Shown here: positions 15,136 to 23,974 of the stretch, one piece after another
Position numbering within the stretch: position 1 is the first letter of the stretch
How the letters are laid out: each line of letters starts with the position of its first letter
Assembly: GCA_018260615.1 (NCBI GenBank)
Contig: JAGWDQ010000084.1
Coordinates: forward strand, 1-47,436
Source: Candidatus Altarchaeum sp.
GTDB taxonomy: Archaea > Altiarchaeota > Altiarchaeia > Altiarchaeales > Altiarchaeaceae
Direction of reading: 5' to 3'
Length of the DNA: 47,436 nucleotides
Translations under genes and position numbers: made by a program
The notes under the pieces: model-generated
Database searches by the model: none
Told to the model about the DNA's origin: nothing
Seen by the model: only the letters and a program-made list of their open reading frames with translations

Positions 15136-16548
15136 ATGAGTAATTACGAAATTTATGTATCGGACTACAACTTTGCCGATGAGGTTAAAAAAGAGCAAAA
15201 TATAAAAAATGTCCAAATTTGCGACACAACTTTGCGTGACGGAGAACAAACCGCAGGCGTTCTGTTTTCGCTTGAAGAAAAGGTTGAAATTGCCAAAGCC
15301 CTTGCTGAACTTGGTGTTGAGCAGATTGAAGCAGGGATTCCCGTTGTTTCACAAAGTGATATTGATGCAATAAAAGCAATTGTTAAGGAAAAAGAAGAAA
15401 GAAATTTAAAGGTAAGCATTATGGGCTGGAGCAGGGCAAACAAAAATGATATTGATAAAGTAATTGAAACCGGCTGTGATGCAATTGCCATAAGTTTGGC
15501 AACATCAAATATTCATTTAGAGTATAAACTTCATAAGACAAAAGAGGAAATTTTAAACATGGCTGCCGAAGCGGTAAGTTATGCACACTCCCATGGATTA
15601 TACATTTCATTTAATGCAGAGGACGGCAGCAGAACCGACTACGACTTTCTTATTGAATATATAAAGACCTGCAAAAATGCGGGAGGCAACCGACTGCGAC
15701 TTTGTGATACCGTCTCGGCGTTAAATCCGACAGCGACAAAATTTTTGATAAAAAATCTCAAAGAAAATACAGGGATTCCGATAGAGATTCATGCACATAA
15801 TGATTACGGACTGGCTGTTGCAAATTCGCTTGCGGCAATTGAAGCGGGAGCGGAATATGTTTCAACAACTGTGGATGGAATCGGCGAAAGGAGCGGAAAT
15901 GCGTCACTTGAACAGCTCATAATGTCTTTAAGATGCCTGTATAGAACTGATTCAAAATATAAAACGGAAAATTTAAAAAAAATTTCAGAGTATGTTGAAA
16001 AGGCATCAAAAATAAAGGTCTCGCAAATGCTGCCTATTGTTGGGGAGAATGCTTTCAGGCATGAGTCGGGAATACATGTTGACGGACTGCTTAAATTTCC
16101 ATTTACTTATCAGACATATCCGCCCGAGATGGTCGGACAAAAGATGAAACTGATTGTCGGGAAGATGTCCGGAAAGAGTGCAATAAAAGGAAAACTTGAT
16201 GAATATAAAATCAAAGCAGGCGAAACTGACATAGATGAAATTTTAAAGATGGTCAAAATTGCTGCTGAAAGACGAAAATCTGCCTTACTTGATGAAGAAT
16301 TTATTGAAATTGTAGATAATGTTATGAAAAAAGAGGCATTTATATTGGTCGAAGTGCTTCCAAAAGAAAGGCTGAGGGTTTATGACGAAATCGGGGAAAT
16401 TTCAGATATTGAAGCTTATAAGGTTGCGGGGGATGTGGATATTATAGTGAAGACAACACAAAAGAGTGCAGACACTATTGTCGGGAAAATTAATGAAATT
16501 GATGGGGTAACAAAGACGACAACTTATGAAGTAGTTAAACGACTGTAA
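15136..16548 (+). CDS. homocitrate/isopropylmalate synthase family with RAM-like tail
   Basis: This 470-residue protein has the DRE-TIM catalytic barrel of the LeuA/AksA/NifV/citramalate synthase group: CDTTLRDGEQT (about 30-39), HAHNDYGLAVAN and GIGERSGNA, followed by the HESGIHVDG segment of the family's linker domain. These enzymes condense acetyl-CoA with a 2-oxoacid, for leucine, lysine, isoleucine or coenzyme B-type chains; the oxoacid cannot be told from sequence alone. Residues from about 400 on (FILVEVLPKERLRVYDEI, DVDIIVKTTQK, GVTKTTTYEVV) resemble the Lrp/AsnC ligand-binding (RAM, ACT-like) domain. The long LeuA allosteric domain is absent. The tail suggests amino-acid feedback control. 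Confidence 0.85.
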   Translation: MSNYEIYVSDYNFADEVKKEQNIKNVQICDTTLRDGEQTAGVLFSLEEKVEIAKALAELGVEQIEAGIPVVSQSDIDAIKAIVKEKEERNLKVSIMGWSRANKNDIDKVIETGCDAIAISLATSNIHLEYKLHKTKEEILNMAAEAVSYAHSHGLYISFNAEDGSRTDYDFLIEYIKTCKNAGGNRLRLCDTVSALNPTATKFLIKNLKENTGIPIEIHAHNDYGLAVANSLAAIEAGAEYVSTTVDGIGERSGNASLEQLIMSLRCLYRTDSKYKTENLKKISEYVEKASKIKVSQMLPIVGENAFRHESGIHVDGLLKFPFTYQTYPPEMVGQKMKLIVGKMSGKSAIKGKLDEYKIKAGETDIDEILKMVKIAAERRKSALLDEEFIEIVDNVMKKEAFILVEVLPKERLRVYDEIGEISDIEAYKVAGDVDIIVKTTQKSADTIVGKINEIDGVTKTTTYEVVKRL

Positions 16549-16932
16549 ATAGACCTTTTCTTCATAAAAGAAAGGCACTGTGGAAAAGAAAAAATTGAAT
16601 CATTTAAAATTTAATTTCGCAGAGTAAATTTAATAATAAATTTTGTAACTGTTCAGAGGGTGCAAAAATTTACCTGTGAAAATTTCAAAAAATACAATTT
16701 TCAGACTTGTCTGAAAATACACGAACGAAGTGAGCGTAAAAAACAAAAAATTTACCTGTGATTTTTTGGGTGGCTGAATAGTTACTAAATTTTAATATAA
16801 ATTTAATAATACAAACACATAAAATTTAATAAATTTAAAATAAGTTCGTTTCACTCTCATATTTAAAATTTAAAATAATTTAAAATAATTTCACTTCGTT
16901 CAAATATTTCAAAAATTTATAAAATTTTTAAA
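16549..16932. other. intergenic region with MITE-like element
   Basis: No gene is seen. Near 16554-16575 there is a hairpin (CCTTTTCTT against AAGAAAGG) just after the synthase gene, which may act in termination. A palindromic element occupies 16645-16785. The rest is A+T-rich and includes partial tail-type repeats (TTCGTTTCACTC, CACTTCGTTCAAATA at about 16847-16905). Confidence 0.6.
16645..16785. mobile_element. MITE-like palindromic element, copy 1
   Basis: It begins GTAACTGTTCAG and ends CTGAATAGTTAC, a near-perfect terminal inverted repeat. Its reverse complement aligns almost end to end with 46814-46961, including CAGGTAAATTTTTTG and ACGCTCACTTCGTTCGTG. The central hairpin differs completely (CAGAC/GTCTG here). 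There is no transposase inside. Confidence 0.8.
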
Positions 16933-17829
16933 ATGGCACAAACAATTAACATGGACGATTTTGGTGACTCGGTAAGAAAGGGACAACAGCAGATACATGG
17001 AAGCATGAAGATTATCGGAATAGTTGCAGTATTATTTTTTGCACTCATATTCCTCTTTGGTTTTTGTATTGTAACAATTCCTGCAGGACATGTCGGAGTC
17101 CAGTATTCCTGGTTTGGAGGGGTGCAGGAATATGAATTTACAGAGGGGTGGCATTTAAAGGCGCCGTGGATTTCGGTAACAACATACAGTATCAGAACAA
17201 TTGAAAAAACAGAAGTCATGCACGCTTTATCTAACGAGGGATTGAGTGTAAATATGGAAGCAACTGTTTTGTACCACATCATTCCTGATAAAGCAAATGA
17301 GGTACATAAAGGCATTGGTCCCAATTATGAAGGTGTTGTTGTTATGCCTCAGTTCAGATCTGTTGTCCGGGAAGTTGTGGCAGAATATCAGGCAATAGAC
17401 ATTTATACTGAAAAAAGAGCGGTTCTTGAAAATAAGGTGTTTGAAGATGCAAGCAAACGACTTAAAGGAAAAAATATAGTTGTGGAAAGTGTTCTTTTCA
17501 GGAATGTGGAACTTCCGCAGCAGTTAAAGAATTCTATTGAAGAAAAGAAAAAAGCAGAACAGGATTCACTTAGAATGGAATACATACTTGAAAAAGAGAA
17601 AAAGGAAGCGGACAGAAAAAGAATTGAAGCACAGGGTATTTCTGATGCAAACAAAATAATTGCAAATTCATTAACATCGCAATATTTAACATGGTACTGG
17701 ATATCCAACCTTGATAAGCATAACAGCGTGATTTATGTTCCGATAGGCGACAACGGAATGCCTATGTTTAAGAATGTTGATAGTGTTCGCACAGATATTG
17801 TTACTAATGTTACGAATTCCACGGGATAA
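16933..17829 (+). CDS. prohibitin/stomatin-like SPFH protein
   Basis: This 298-residue protein has one membrane segment at about residues 27-50 (IIGIVAVLFFALIFLFGF) followed directly by an SPFH (band 7) domain: IPAGHVGVQYSWFGGVQEYEFTEGWH, VNMEATVLYHI, FRSVVREVVAEY and VVESVLFRNVELP. A charged coiled coil then follows (about 190-240, EEKKKAEQDSLRMEYILEKEKKEADRKRIEAQG). Family members form ring assemblies on membranes and influence protease or chaperone activity. The gene stands alone between repeats and the convergent ftsY gene. The role here is inferred from family only. Confidence 0.88.
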   Translation: MAQTINMDDFGDSVRKGQQQIHGSMKIIGIVAVLFFALIFLFGFCIVTIPAGHVGVQYSWFGGVQEYEFTEGWHLKAPWISVTTYSIRTIEKTEVMHALSNEGLSVNMEATVLYHIIPDKANEVHKGIGPNYEGVVVMPQFRSVVREVVAEYQAIDIYTEKRAVLENKVFEDASKRLKGKNIVVESVLFRNVELPQQLKNSIEEKKKAEQDSLRMEYILEKEKKEADRKRIEAQGISDANKIIANSLTSQYLTWYWISNLDKHNSVIYVPIGDNGMPMFKNVDSVRTDIVTNVTNSTG

Positions 17830-18012
17830 TTCCATGAAAATAAGAAAAATTGAAAAAAGAATAACCTAACTTGAAAAAGCGAATAATAATACAAAGGAAT
17901 AACAAGATAAAATAAACTAATGCGCTGCCGGACGATAAAATTTTGCGAAATTTAAATTTTCCTTTTTCTAAAATTTGCCAAATAATTGTATTTAAATTTA
18001 TCCTTAAATTTA

Positions 18013-19143
18013 TCATCCGACCATTTCATCAACAAACCATTTTGCATCAAATTCCCTGATATCTTCATAAGATTGCCCGATTCCCATAAATATGATCGGC
18101 TTTTGAATTGTGTGGGCAATGCTTAATGCACAGCCACCCTTTGCGGTATCCATTTTGGCAATAATTACCGCATCTATCCCTACCGCTTCATTAAATTCCC
18201 TTGCCTGTTCAACGGCATCGTTTCCCGTCAGTGCATCGGCAACGAATACCTTTAAATCCGGCTTCATAACCTTAACAACTTTCTTCATTTCATTCATTAA
18301 ATCCTTGTTTGTCTGCATCCTTCCGGCAGTATCTGCAAATACAAAGTCAATATAATGTGCTTTTGCATATTCAACTGTATCATATATAATTGCAGCAGCA
18401 TCAGTGCCTCTCTTCTCCGGCTTTATAACCTTAATTCCTAATCGTTCTCCGTGGACTGAAATTTGTTCAATTGCACCGGCCCTGAATGTATCGCCCGCTG
18501 CAAATACAACGCTCTTGTTCTTATTGAGCAAAAATTTCCCGAATTTTGCGATTGTTGTTGTCTTTCCTGTCCCGTTTATCCCAAAGAAAACGAGCTTTAT
18601 CGGCTTCGTTTTTGTCTTTGCCCATTCCATAAATTTCATATTGAGCTCGTTCTTATTTAAAATTTCCAGCAAAGCGTTCTTTATTTCTCTATTTACAAAT
18701 TTATCAATCTCATTTTTGTTTATTTCCTTGTCCTTCAGACGCTCAAAAATTTTCTCGCAAATTTTCCCGGATGTCTCATAAGCAACATCGCTGTCTATTA
18801 AATTCATCCGTAATTCCTCAATTGCCGGTTTTAAGTCACTTTCGGTTAATTTTATGTTGCTTGTAAATATGCCTTTTATTTTTGAGATGAGGGACAAATC
18901 AATCTTTATTCCCTTTTCCTTTCCGGTTTCTTCTTTTGCTTCCTTCGTCTCTTTTGTCTCTGTTACTTCAGCCCTCTTTGTCTCTGTTTGTGCTTCAGAA
19001 ATTTTCTCCGTTTCAGTCATCACAGCACAAATTTCTTCCTTTTTCTCTATCTGCTTTTCTTCCTTTACTTCTTTTTCATCCTCTTTTTTCTTTGTCAGCG
19101 AGGATATAAAAGTCGTAAATTTATTTTTAAGTATGCCGAACAT
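18013..19143 (-). CDS. ftsY: signal recognition particle receptor FtsY
   Basis: This 376-residue GTPase docks signal recognition particle-bound ribosomes at the membrane. An acidic/basic linker (about 18-80, many Glu, Lys and Thr) is followed by the N domain (SDLKPAIEELRMNLIDSDVAYE) and G domain: GINGTGKTTTIAK (P-loop), DTFRAGAIEQ, FADTAGRMQTNKDLMNE and GIGQSYEDIREFD near the C-terminus. The guanine-specificity region reads IAKMDTAKGG; SRP GTPases usually have one more residue between the Asp and AKGG, so a single-residue deletion is likely. The rest is intact, and function is expected. Confidence 0.95.
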   Translation of the reverse strand: MFGILKNKFTTFISSLTKKKEDEKEVKEEKQIEKKEEICAVMTETEKISEAQTETKRAEVTETKETKEAKEETGKEKGIKIDLSLISKIKGIFTSNIKLTESDLKPAIEELRMNLIDSDVAYETSGKICEKIFERLKDKEINKNEIDKFVNREIKNALLEILNKNELNMKFMEWAKTKTKPIKLVFFGINGTGKTTTIAKFGKFLLNKNKSVVFAAGDTFRAGAIEQISVHGERLGIKVIKPEKRGTDAAAIIYDTVEYAKAHYIDFVFADTAGRMQTNKDLMNEMKKVVKVMKPDLKVFVADALTGNDAVEQAREFNEAVGIDAVIIAKMDTAKGGCALSIAHTIQKPIIFMGIGQSYEDIREFDAKWFVDEMVG

Positions 19144-19319
19144 TTTACTGATTTTGTATTAATTTAAAAATTAGAATTTAGAAAATTTAAATCAAATAAA
19201 TTTTCAACATGTTTCTAATATCATCTTTTTATTTTCATTGTTTTGTAATTTTTAAATTTGTTTAAATCTTAATGTAATTTTAATGTAATTATTTTATAGA
19301 ATATTGTTTGTGCTTAAAA
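19144..19319. promoter_or_regulatory. divergent promoter region of ftsY and surface regulator
   Basis: These 176 A+T-rich bases separate two divergent genes, so both promoters should lie here. A TATA-like ATTTTATAGAATA is at about 19291-19303. It is only some 20 bases before the downstream start codon, which would suit a short leader or leaderless mRNA. Confidence 0.4.
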
Positions 19320-22300
19320 ATGTCAAATGTAAACAAGGATAAATTATTTCCTTTAATGGTAACGATAGTCATTGTCGGATTGTTATTATATTTTACCCCG
19401 GGTTTTGCGATTACAATAACCATAAATATGCCAAACGGAGAAATTTATAGATCCGGCGATGTAAATGCGATAGAATTTAACATTAATATAACAATTCCGG
19501 GCAATGAACTTATTCCAATAAATGAAGTCAGGTTTACGATAGTTGATGTTCACGGAAACAATCGTACGTGCAATTTGCCTTTAAATAACGGAAGTTATGA
19601 AATAAATTGTAATGATTATAATATTTCTGTTTTTGTATATGATAATTGCAATTATGAGTACGGACATCTCAATGTAAAAGAACCTTTTAATTACACATGG
19701 GGATTTGGTTATGGTTATGGAGCATCTAATTTGGGATGTAATAGAAGTTACAACATAACATGGAAATTAATAAATCCATATCCCGGTAATTATACGGTAG
19801 AAATTAAAATCATTTCAGACGGGAAGGAATTTATTCAGAAAAAAAAATTTACGATACTTCATCCATGTCAGGATGCCGACGGAGATGGTTATGGTGTTTG
19901 CCCGAATTGCAATACGACACACAACTGCACTTATGACGGAGACGATTGTAACGATTCAAATTCGGGCATCCATCCGGGAGCAACGGAAGTATGTAACAAC
20001 ATTGATGACAACTGCAACAATCAGATAGATGAAGGCAATGTTTGCTTTACAACCTATTATTGTGATAATGATTCAGATACTTACTTTGATAAACAAGCAG
20101 ACGGAACATGCAATTCTTACAAATGTGTCCCGGCAGGATGCCGGATAACACAGGGAAATGACTGCAACGACACAAATACATCAATAAAGCCAGGAGCAAT
20201 AGAAATCTGCGAAAACGGAATAGATGAGGATTGTAATGGATTTGATCTTAAATGCGGAGAGTGTCAGGATGCCGACGGAGATGGTTACGGTGTTTGTCCG
20301 AATTGCAATAATACTCTGAATAATTGCATTTATAATGGCAATGACTGTGACGACACAAATAACTTAATTCATCCGGGAGCGGCAGAAACCTGTAATGGCG
20401 TTGATGATAATTGTGATGGAATTACGGATATTAGTAATGGGATTAATACTTGTCCACTAATAACTTATTATTGTGATGGTGATGGTGACGGATACATAAG
20501 TAATATCTCTTCCGGAACATGCAGCATATACAATTGCGTTCCAGTAAATTGTTCCGCAATCCGGGGAAATGATTGTAATGACAATAATAATTCAATTCAT
20601 CCCGGTGCAACAGAATTGTATAACGGAGTGGATGATAATTGTAACGGATTAACTGACTATGGCAAAGGCGAAATTACAAACTTTGTCATAACACCCGCAG
20701 GCAGGATTATAAAGAATACGGACATTGAATTCAAAATAAATTTCAATAACACGGGGGAAATGAACCTGAATGTTACGCCTTGCATAAATATAACAAAACC
20801 GGATGGAACTATAATTTCATTTATCGGAAATACGACGAGTTTGGACGAATTTTCAAGTAGCGTTTTAAATATCACATGGAAAGCAAATTTAACTCCGGCT
20901 TACTACACCATAAAGCCATACATAATATACGAGTACGGAGGAATCATAAAAACCGCAACTTACAACTCAACAGAAATAAGAATTTTAAAACAAGCAGGAA
21001 TTGCAGTGCGTCCGAAAATAGTAAATGTCGAATTAAATCCGAATAAAAAAGCGGAAATCACGTTGTTTATAGAAAATACGGGAGAAGTTAAACTGGAAAA
21101 TGTTGCCCTTCATTCTGTAACGAATAACATCTCTATTTTTAATTTCACGAAAAATAATTTTAATTTATCAAATTCAAATATTACTGCGGTTACAATGTAT
21201 GTGACTTCTAACAAAACAGGTTATCATACAGAACAGTTACAAATAACCGCGAATAATGCGAATCCGGTTAATGTAACCTTCAATGTAAATGTAACTTCTG
21301 ATGCGCATGCTGTTGTAGATAAACAGGAAACAGTGTACATAATTAACGAAACGCAGAAGGAGATACCTATAAAAGATACACTTAATCTGCAGAATACGGG
21401 AAACAAAACGATAATAAACATAACTATAAATAAGACCGGAACTGCAAAAGAATTTATAAATATTGACAATTTTACGATTCCTGAAAATCTCACCGAAGAT
21501 AACAATCTCGCAATAAATTATACACTTTCCGTTCCAAATAATACCTCTCCAGGAACTTATACGACGGATGTTGAAATATGTTTTGTCGGATCTCCGGTCA
21601 GATGTATTTACTGTAGTATTGATGTGATTGTACTCGGTTCAAGCATAGATGTTGATATCAGCGAACGGATGTCTCCATTAGATATAAAAGCCGGCGATAC
21701 TGTCAAAGATATACCTGTTACTTTAACAAACAAAGGCAATGAAACGATTATCATACACTTGATTGCCAGAGATCTTATATCAGGGGAAGGAAAAAAGATA
21801 TCCGCGGAAAATATAAAATTTTCAGACAATGATGTACTGCTCGATGCCTCGGGGTATAATAAAAGAGTAATTTATACGGATATTTCCGTACCTCCGGGCA
21901 CGCCTCCCGGCATATATTCCGGCGAAATTGAAGTGAGAGAATATGGAGACAACTACGAAATCAGATTTGAGAAATCAATAAATATGGTGATAAATGTTCC
22001 CGTTCAGGAAATAATTACGGATTCGTACAAGGGAGGCGGGGGAGGAGCGGGTGTCAGAGGTACCGGGACAATTCCTTTACCTGGACAATTAACAAAAAGT
22101 GAAGCCGGCATTATTTTAACAAATTCAAAACATGAAGGTCCGTTGAGCATAACAATAATCCTTTTTACCGATGTAAATGGAAGTGTTATAATTACCGCTC
22201 CGTATTTCAAAGAACCGGCTGATGTTGTTCCGTTAACAGATGACTTTGTAGTTTATTTTGGAATTGATCTTGTCAATATAAGCAACGAAGACATAAAAAA

Positions 22301-23666
22301 TAGAATTATTGAGTTAATAATAAATAAAAGCTGGATGGATGAAAATTATGTAAATAAGAGAACGGTTAAATTATGGCATTATCTTGACGGATGGAAAGAA
22401 GTTCGCGTAAATGCAACAGAAAATGAATGTTTTATAAAGTTAACTGCACAAGTTGTTTCTTTCTCCTACTTTGCTCTTACGGCAAAATATGAACCGCAGC
22501 TGCAGATTGATGTATCTTCAATGATAGAAAATGAAATATTTTTCGTAAAAATTACATACGATTTAAAACCCGTTGCCAACGCGAGCGTAAAGTATAATGA
22601 CGAATATAAAAATACAGACACGAACGGAACGGTAAATTTTACTGCAAAGAGAGGAAAGTGCGAAATAATCGCGAGCAAAAAAGGATATATGCCATCTTCT
22701 TTATCAGTTTGTCCGAAACTAATTTTGAATATCAATTCGCCGGATAAAGTGACTGTCGGTGAAAAATTTGATGTAGTAGTTACGGATATTGAAGGAAATT
22801 TAATAAAAAATGTGAAAGTCATCGTAAAATATAATTCCGGAAAAACAGATATTGCAACGACTGACGAGAAAGGTTTGTGTACTTTTACTGCATCTGAAAA
22901 CGGAACGATAGTCATAACTGCACAGGGTGAAGAATATAAAAGTATGGAAAGTATAAGCACGATTGAAGCAAAAATTGAAGAAAGCAAAGACGATATGAAT
23001 TTACTTTATGTGTTGACTGGAATAATTCTTGCCGGAATTGTGATAGGATTTATAATTTTGAGATTCAAAAAAGTACAAAAATTTAAAACGGAAGAAACAG
23101 AAAAGTCGGAAGCAGAAGAAACAGAAAAATCGGAAGCAGAAGAAACAGAAAAGTCGGAAGCAGAAGAAACAGAAAAGTCGGAAGCAGAAGAAACAGAAAA
23201 ATCGGAAATATCGGAAACAGAAAAACTTCCGGAAAATGTCAGGTGTGTTCTGAATGAAAAGGAAATGAACGTAATAAATATATTATCAAAAGAGGATCAT
23301 CTAACTCAGACAGAAATTTGTTCCAAAATTGGCATTCCGCGGGCAACTGCAAGTTATTGTCTGAACAGATTGGAATTGCGGGGCATGATTAAAAGATTTG
23401 AAAAAAGAACGAGCAAAGTTGTGACCTTGGAAGAATGGGTTAAAAATGTGTTGTACGAAAGTAAAGGAAACGAATACTGGTTGAGAATTGTTCTTGCGCT
23501 ACGGGAAGAAAATAATTTAAATCAAAAAACATTATCAGAAAGGACAAATATTCCGGAAGCTACATTGTCAAACATTTTGCGAATAGTAGAAGAAAACGGA
23601 ATAATCAGAAAAGTAAAGCACGGAATGAGCGTAATCATTCAACTGGCAAAGTATCAAAAAAACTAA
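19320..23666 (+). CDS. surface protein with MopE repeats, TM and cytoplasmic winged helices
   Basis: This 1448-residue protein starts at ATG 19320; a TTG 12 bases earlier is less likely. A signal anchor (about 12-30) leads outside. Residues 183-447 hold four MopE-like metal-binding repeats (QDADGDGYGV, DDCNDSNSGIHPGATE, NGVDDNCDG). Several CARDB/Ig-like domains follow, then about 937-1053 a PGF-pre-PGF-like domain (SWMDENYVNKRTVKLWHY), and two further Ig-like units. A membrane segment lies at about 1225-1247 (VLTGIILAGIVIGFIIL). Five EETEKSEA repeats form an acidic linker, and the C-terminus has two winged helices (LTQTEICSKIGIPRATASYCLNRL and LNQKTLSERTNIPEATLSNILR). The layout fits an outside-in one-component regulator sensing metal, glycan or the cell surface. 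Confidence 0.87.
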   Translation: MSNVNKDKLFPLMVTIVIVGLLLYFTPGFAITITINMPNGEIYRSGDVNAIEFNINITIPGNELIPINEVRFTIVDVHGNNRTCNLPLNNGSYEINCNDYNISVFVYDNCNYEYGHLNVKEPFNYTWGFGYGYGASNLGCNRSYNITWKLINPYPGNYTVEIKIISDGKEFIQKKKFTILHPCQDADGDGYGVCPNCNTTHNCTYDGDDCNDSNSGIHPGATEVCNNIDDNCNNQIDEGNVCFTTYYCDNDSDTYFDKQADGTCNSYKCVPAGCRITQGNDCNDTNTSIKPGAIEICENGIDEDCNGFDLKCGECQDADGDGYGVCPNCNNTLNNCIYNGNDCDDTNNLIHPGAAETCNGVDDNCDGITDISNGINTCPLITYYCDGDGDGYISNISSGTCSIYNCVPVNCSAIRGNDCNDNNNSIHPGATELYNGVDDNCNGLTDYGKGEITNFVITPAGRIIKNTDIEFKINFNNTGEMNLNVTPCINITKPDGTIISFIGNTTSLDEFSSSVLNITWKANLTPAYYTIKPYIIYEYGGIIKTATYNSTEIRILKQAGIAVRPKIVNVELNPNKKAEITLFIENTGEVKLENVALHSVTNNISIFNFTKNNFNLSNSNITAVTMYVTSNKTGYHTEQLQITANNANPVNVTFNVNVTSDAHAVVDKQETVYIINETQKEIPIKDTLNLQNTGNKTIINITINKTGTAKEFINIDNFTIPENLTEDNNLAINYTLSVPNNTSPGTYTTDVEICFVGSPVRCIYCSIDVIVLGSSIDVDISERMSPLDIKAGDTVKDIPVTLTNKGNETIIIHLIARDLISGEGKKISAENIKFSDNDVLLDASGYNKRVIYTDISVPPGTPPGIYSGEIEVREYGDNYEIRFEKSINMVINVPVQEIITDSYKGGGGGAGVRGTGTIPLPGQLTKSEAGIILTNSKHEGPLSITIILFTDVNGSVIITAPYFKEPADVVPLTDDFVVYFGIDLVNISNEDIKNRIIELIINKSWMDENYVNKRTVKLWHYLDGWKEVRVNATENECFIKLTAQVVSFSYFALTAKYEPQLQIDVSSMIENEIFFVKITYDLKPVANASVKYNDEYKNTDTNGTVNFTAKRGKCEIIASKKGYMPSSLSVCPKLILNINSPDKVTVGEKFDVVVTDIEGNLIKNVKVIVKYNSGKTDIATTDEKGLCTFTASENGTIVITAQGEEYKSMESISTIEAKIEESKDDMNLLYVLTGIILAGIVIGFIILRFKKVQKFKTEETEKSEAEETEKSEAEETEKSEAEETEKSEAEETEKSEISETEKLPENVRCVLNEKEMNVINILSKEDHLTQTEICSKIGIPRATASYCLNRLELRGMIKRFEKRTSKVVTLEEWVKNVLYESKGNEYWLRIVLALREENNLNQKTLSERTNIPEATLSNILRIVEENGIIRKVKHGMSVIIQLAKYQKN
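23091..23210 (+). repeat. five 24-bp coding repeats (acidic linker)
   Basis: Units of 24 bases starting GAAGAAACAGAAAA encode EETEKSEA. They lie between the membrane segment and the winged helices and probably form a flexible charged spacer. The near-identical DNA implies recent slippage. Confidence 0.95.
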
Positions 23667-23974
23667 TTTCTTAATTTTTTGTTAAAATTCTTTGTTCAAA
23701 CTTGTCCAATTTTATGGATAAATTGTCCAAACTGAATTCCGGATTATTTTCACCTTTGGTTCATTTCTAATTTTTTGTTCAGACAGTTCAAAAGTTGTCC
23801 AGAAAACTGATTCTGATTCTTTAAATTTTCATCTGTGAACTTTTCTTTTTCACGGCAAATTTTTGTCCAAAAAACTGATTCAAAAATCCAGATATGCTGT
23901 TCATGCCCATTTATTAATACAGAAAATTAAAAAAATTAAAAAAATTAAAAAATAAAAATTTAACAAAAATTAAG
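23667..23974 (+). promoter_or_regulatory. intergenic region with four TTGTCCA motifs
   Basis: TTGTCCA occurs at 23702, 23723, 23795 and 23863. In three cases AAACTGA follows; in the last two the motif extends to CCARAAAACTGATTC. No gene is present. The cluster lies between the gene for a membrane protein with winged helices and a set of secreted genes, so it could be an operator array for that regulator or a chance A+T-region repeat. A TATA-like string is not obvious. Confidence 0.5.

Noticed and set aside
22466..22987. Long antisense open frame inside the 1448-residue gene
   Set aside because: Its translation has no recognisable domain and mirrors the sense codons; the sense strand has clear domains.
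23091..23210. 24-base direct repeats
   Set aside because: In-frame coding repeats (EETEKSEA) in a linker, without unique spacers.
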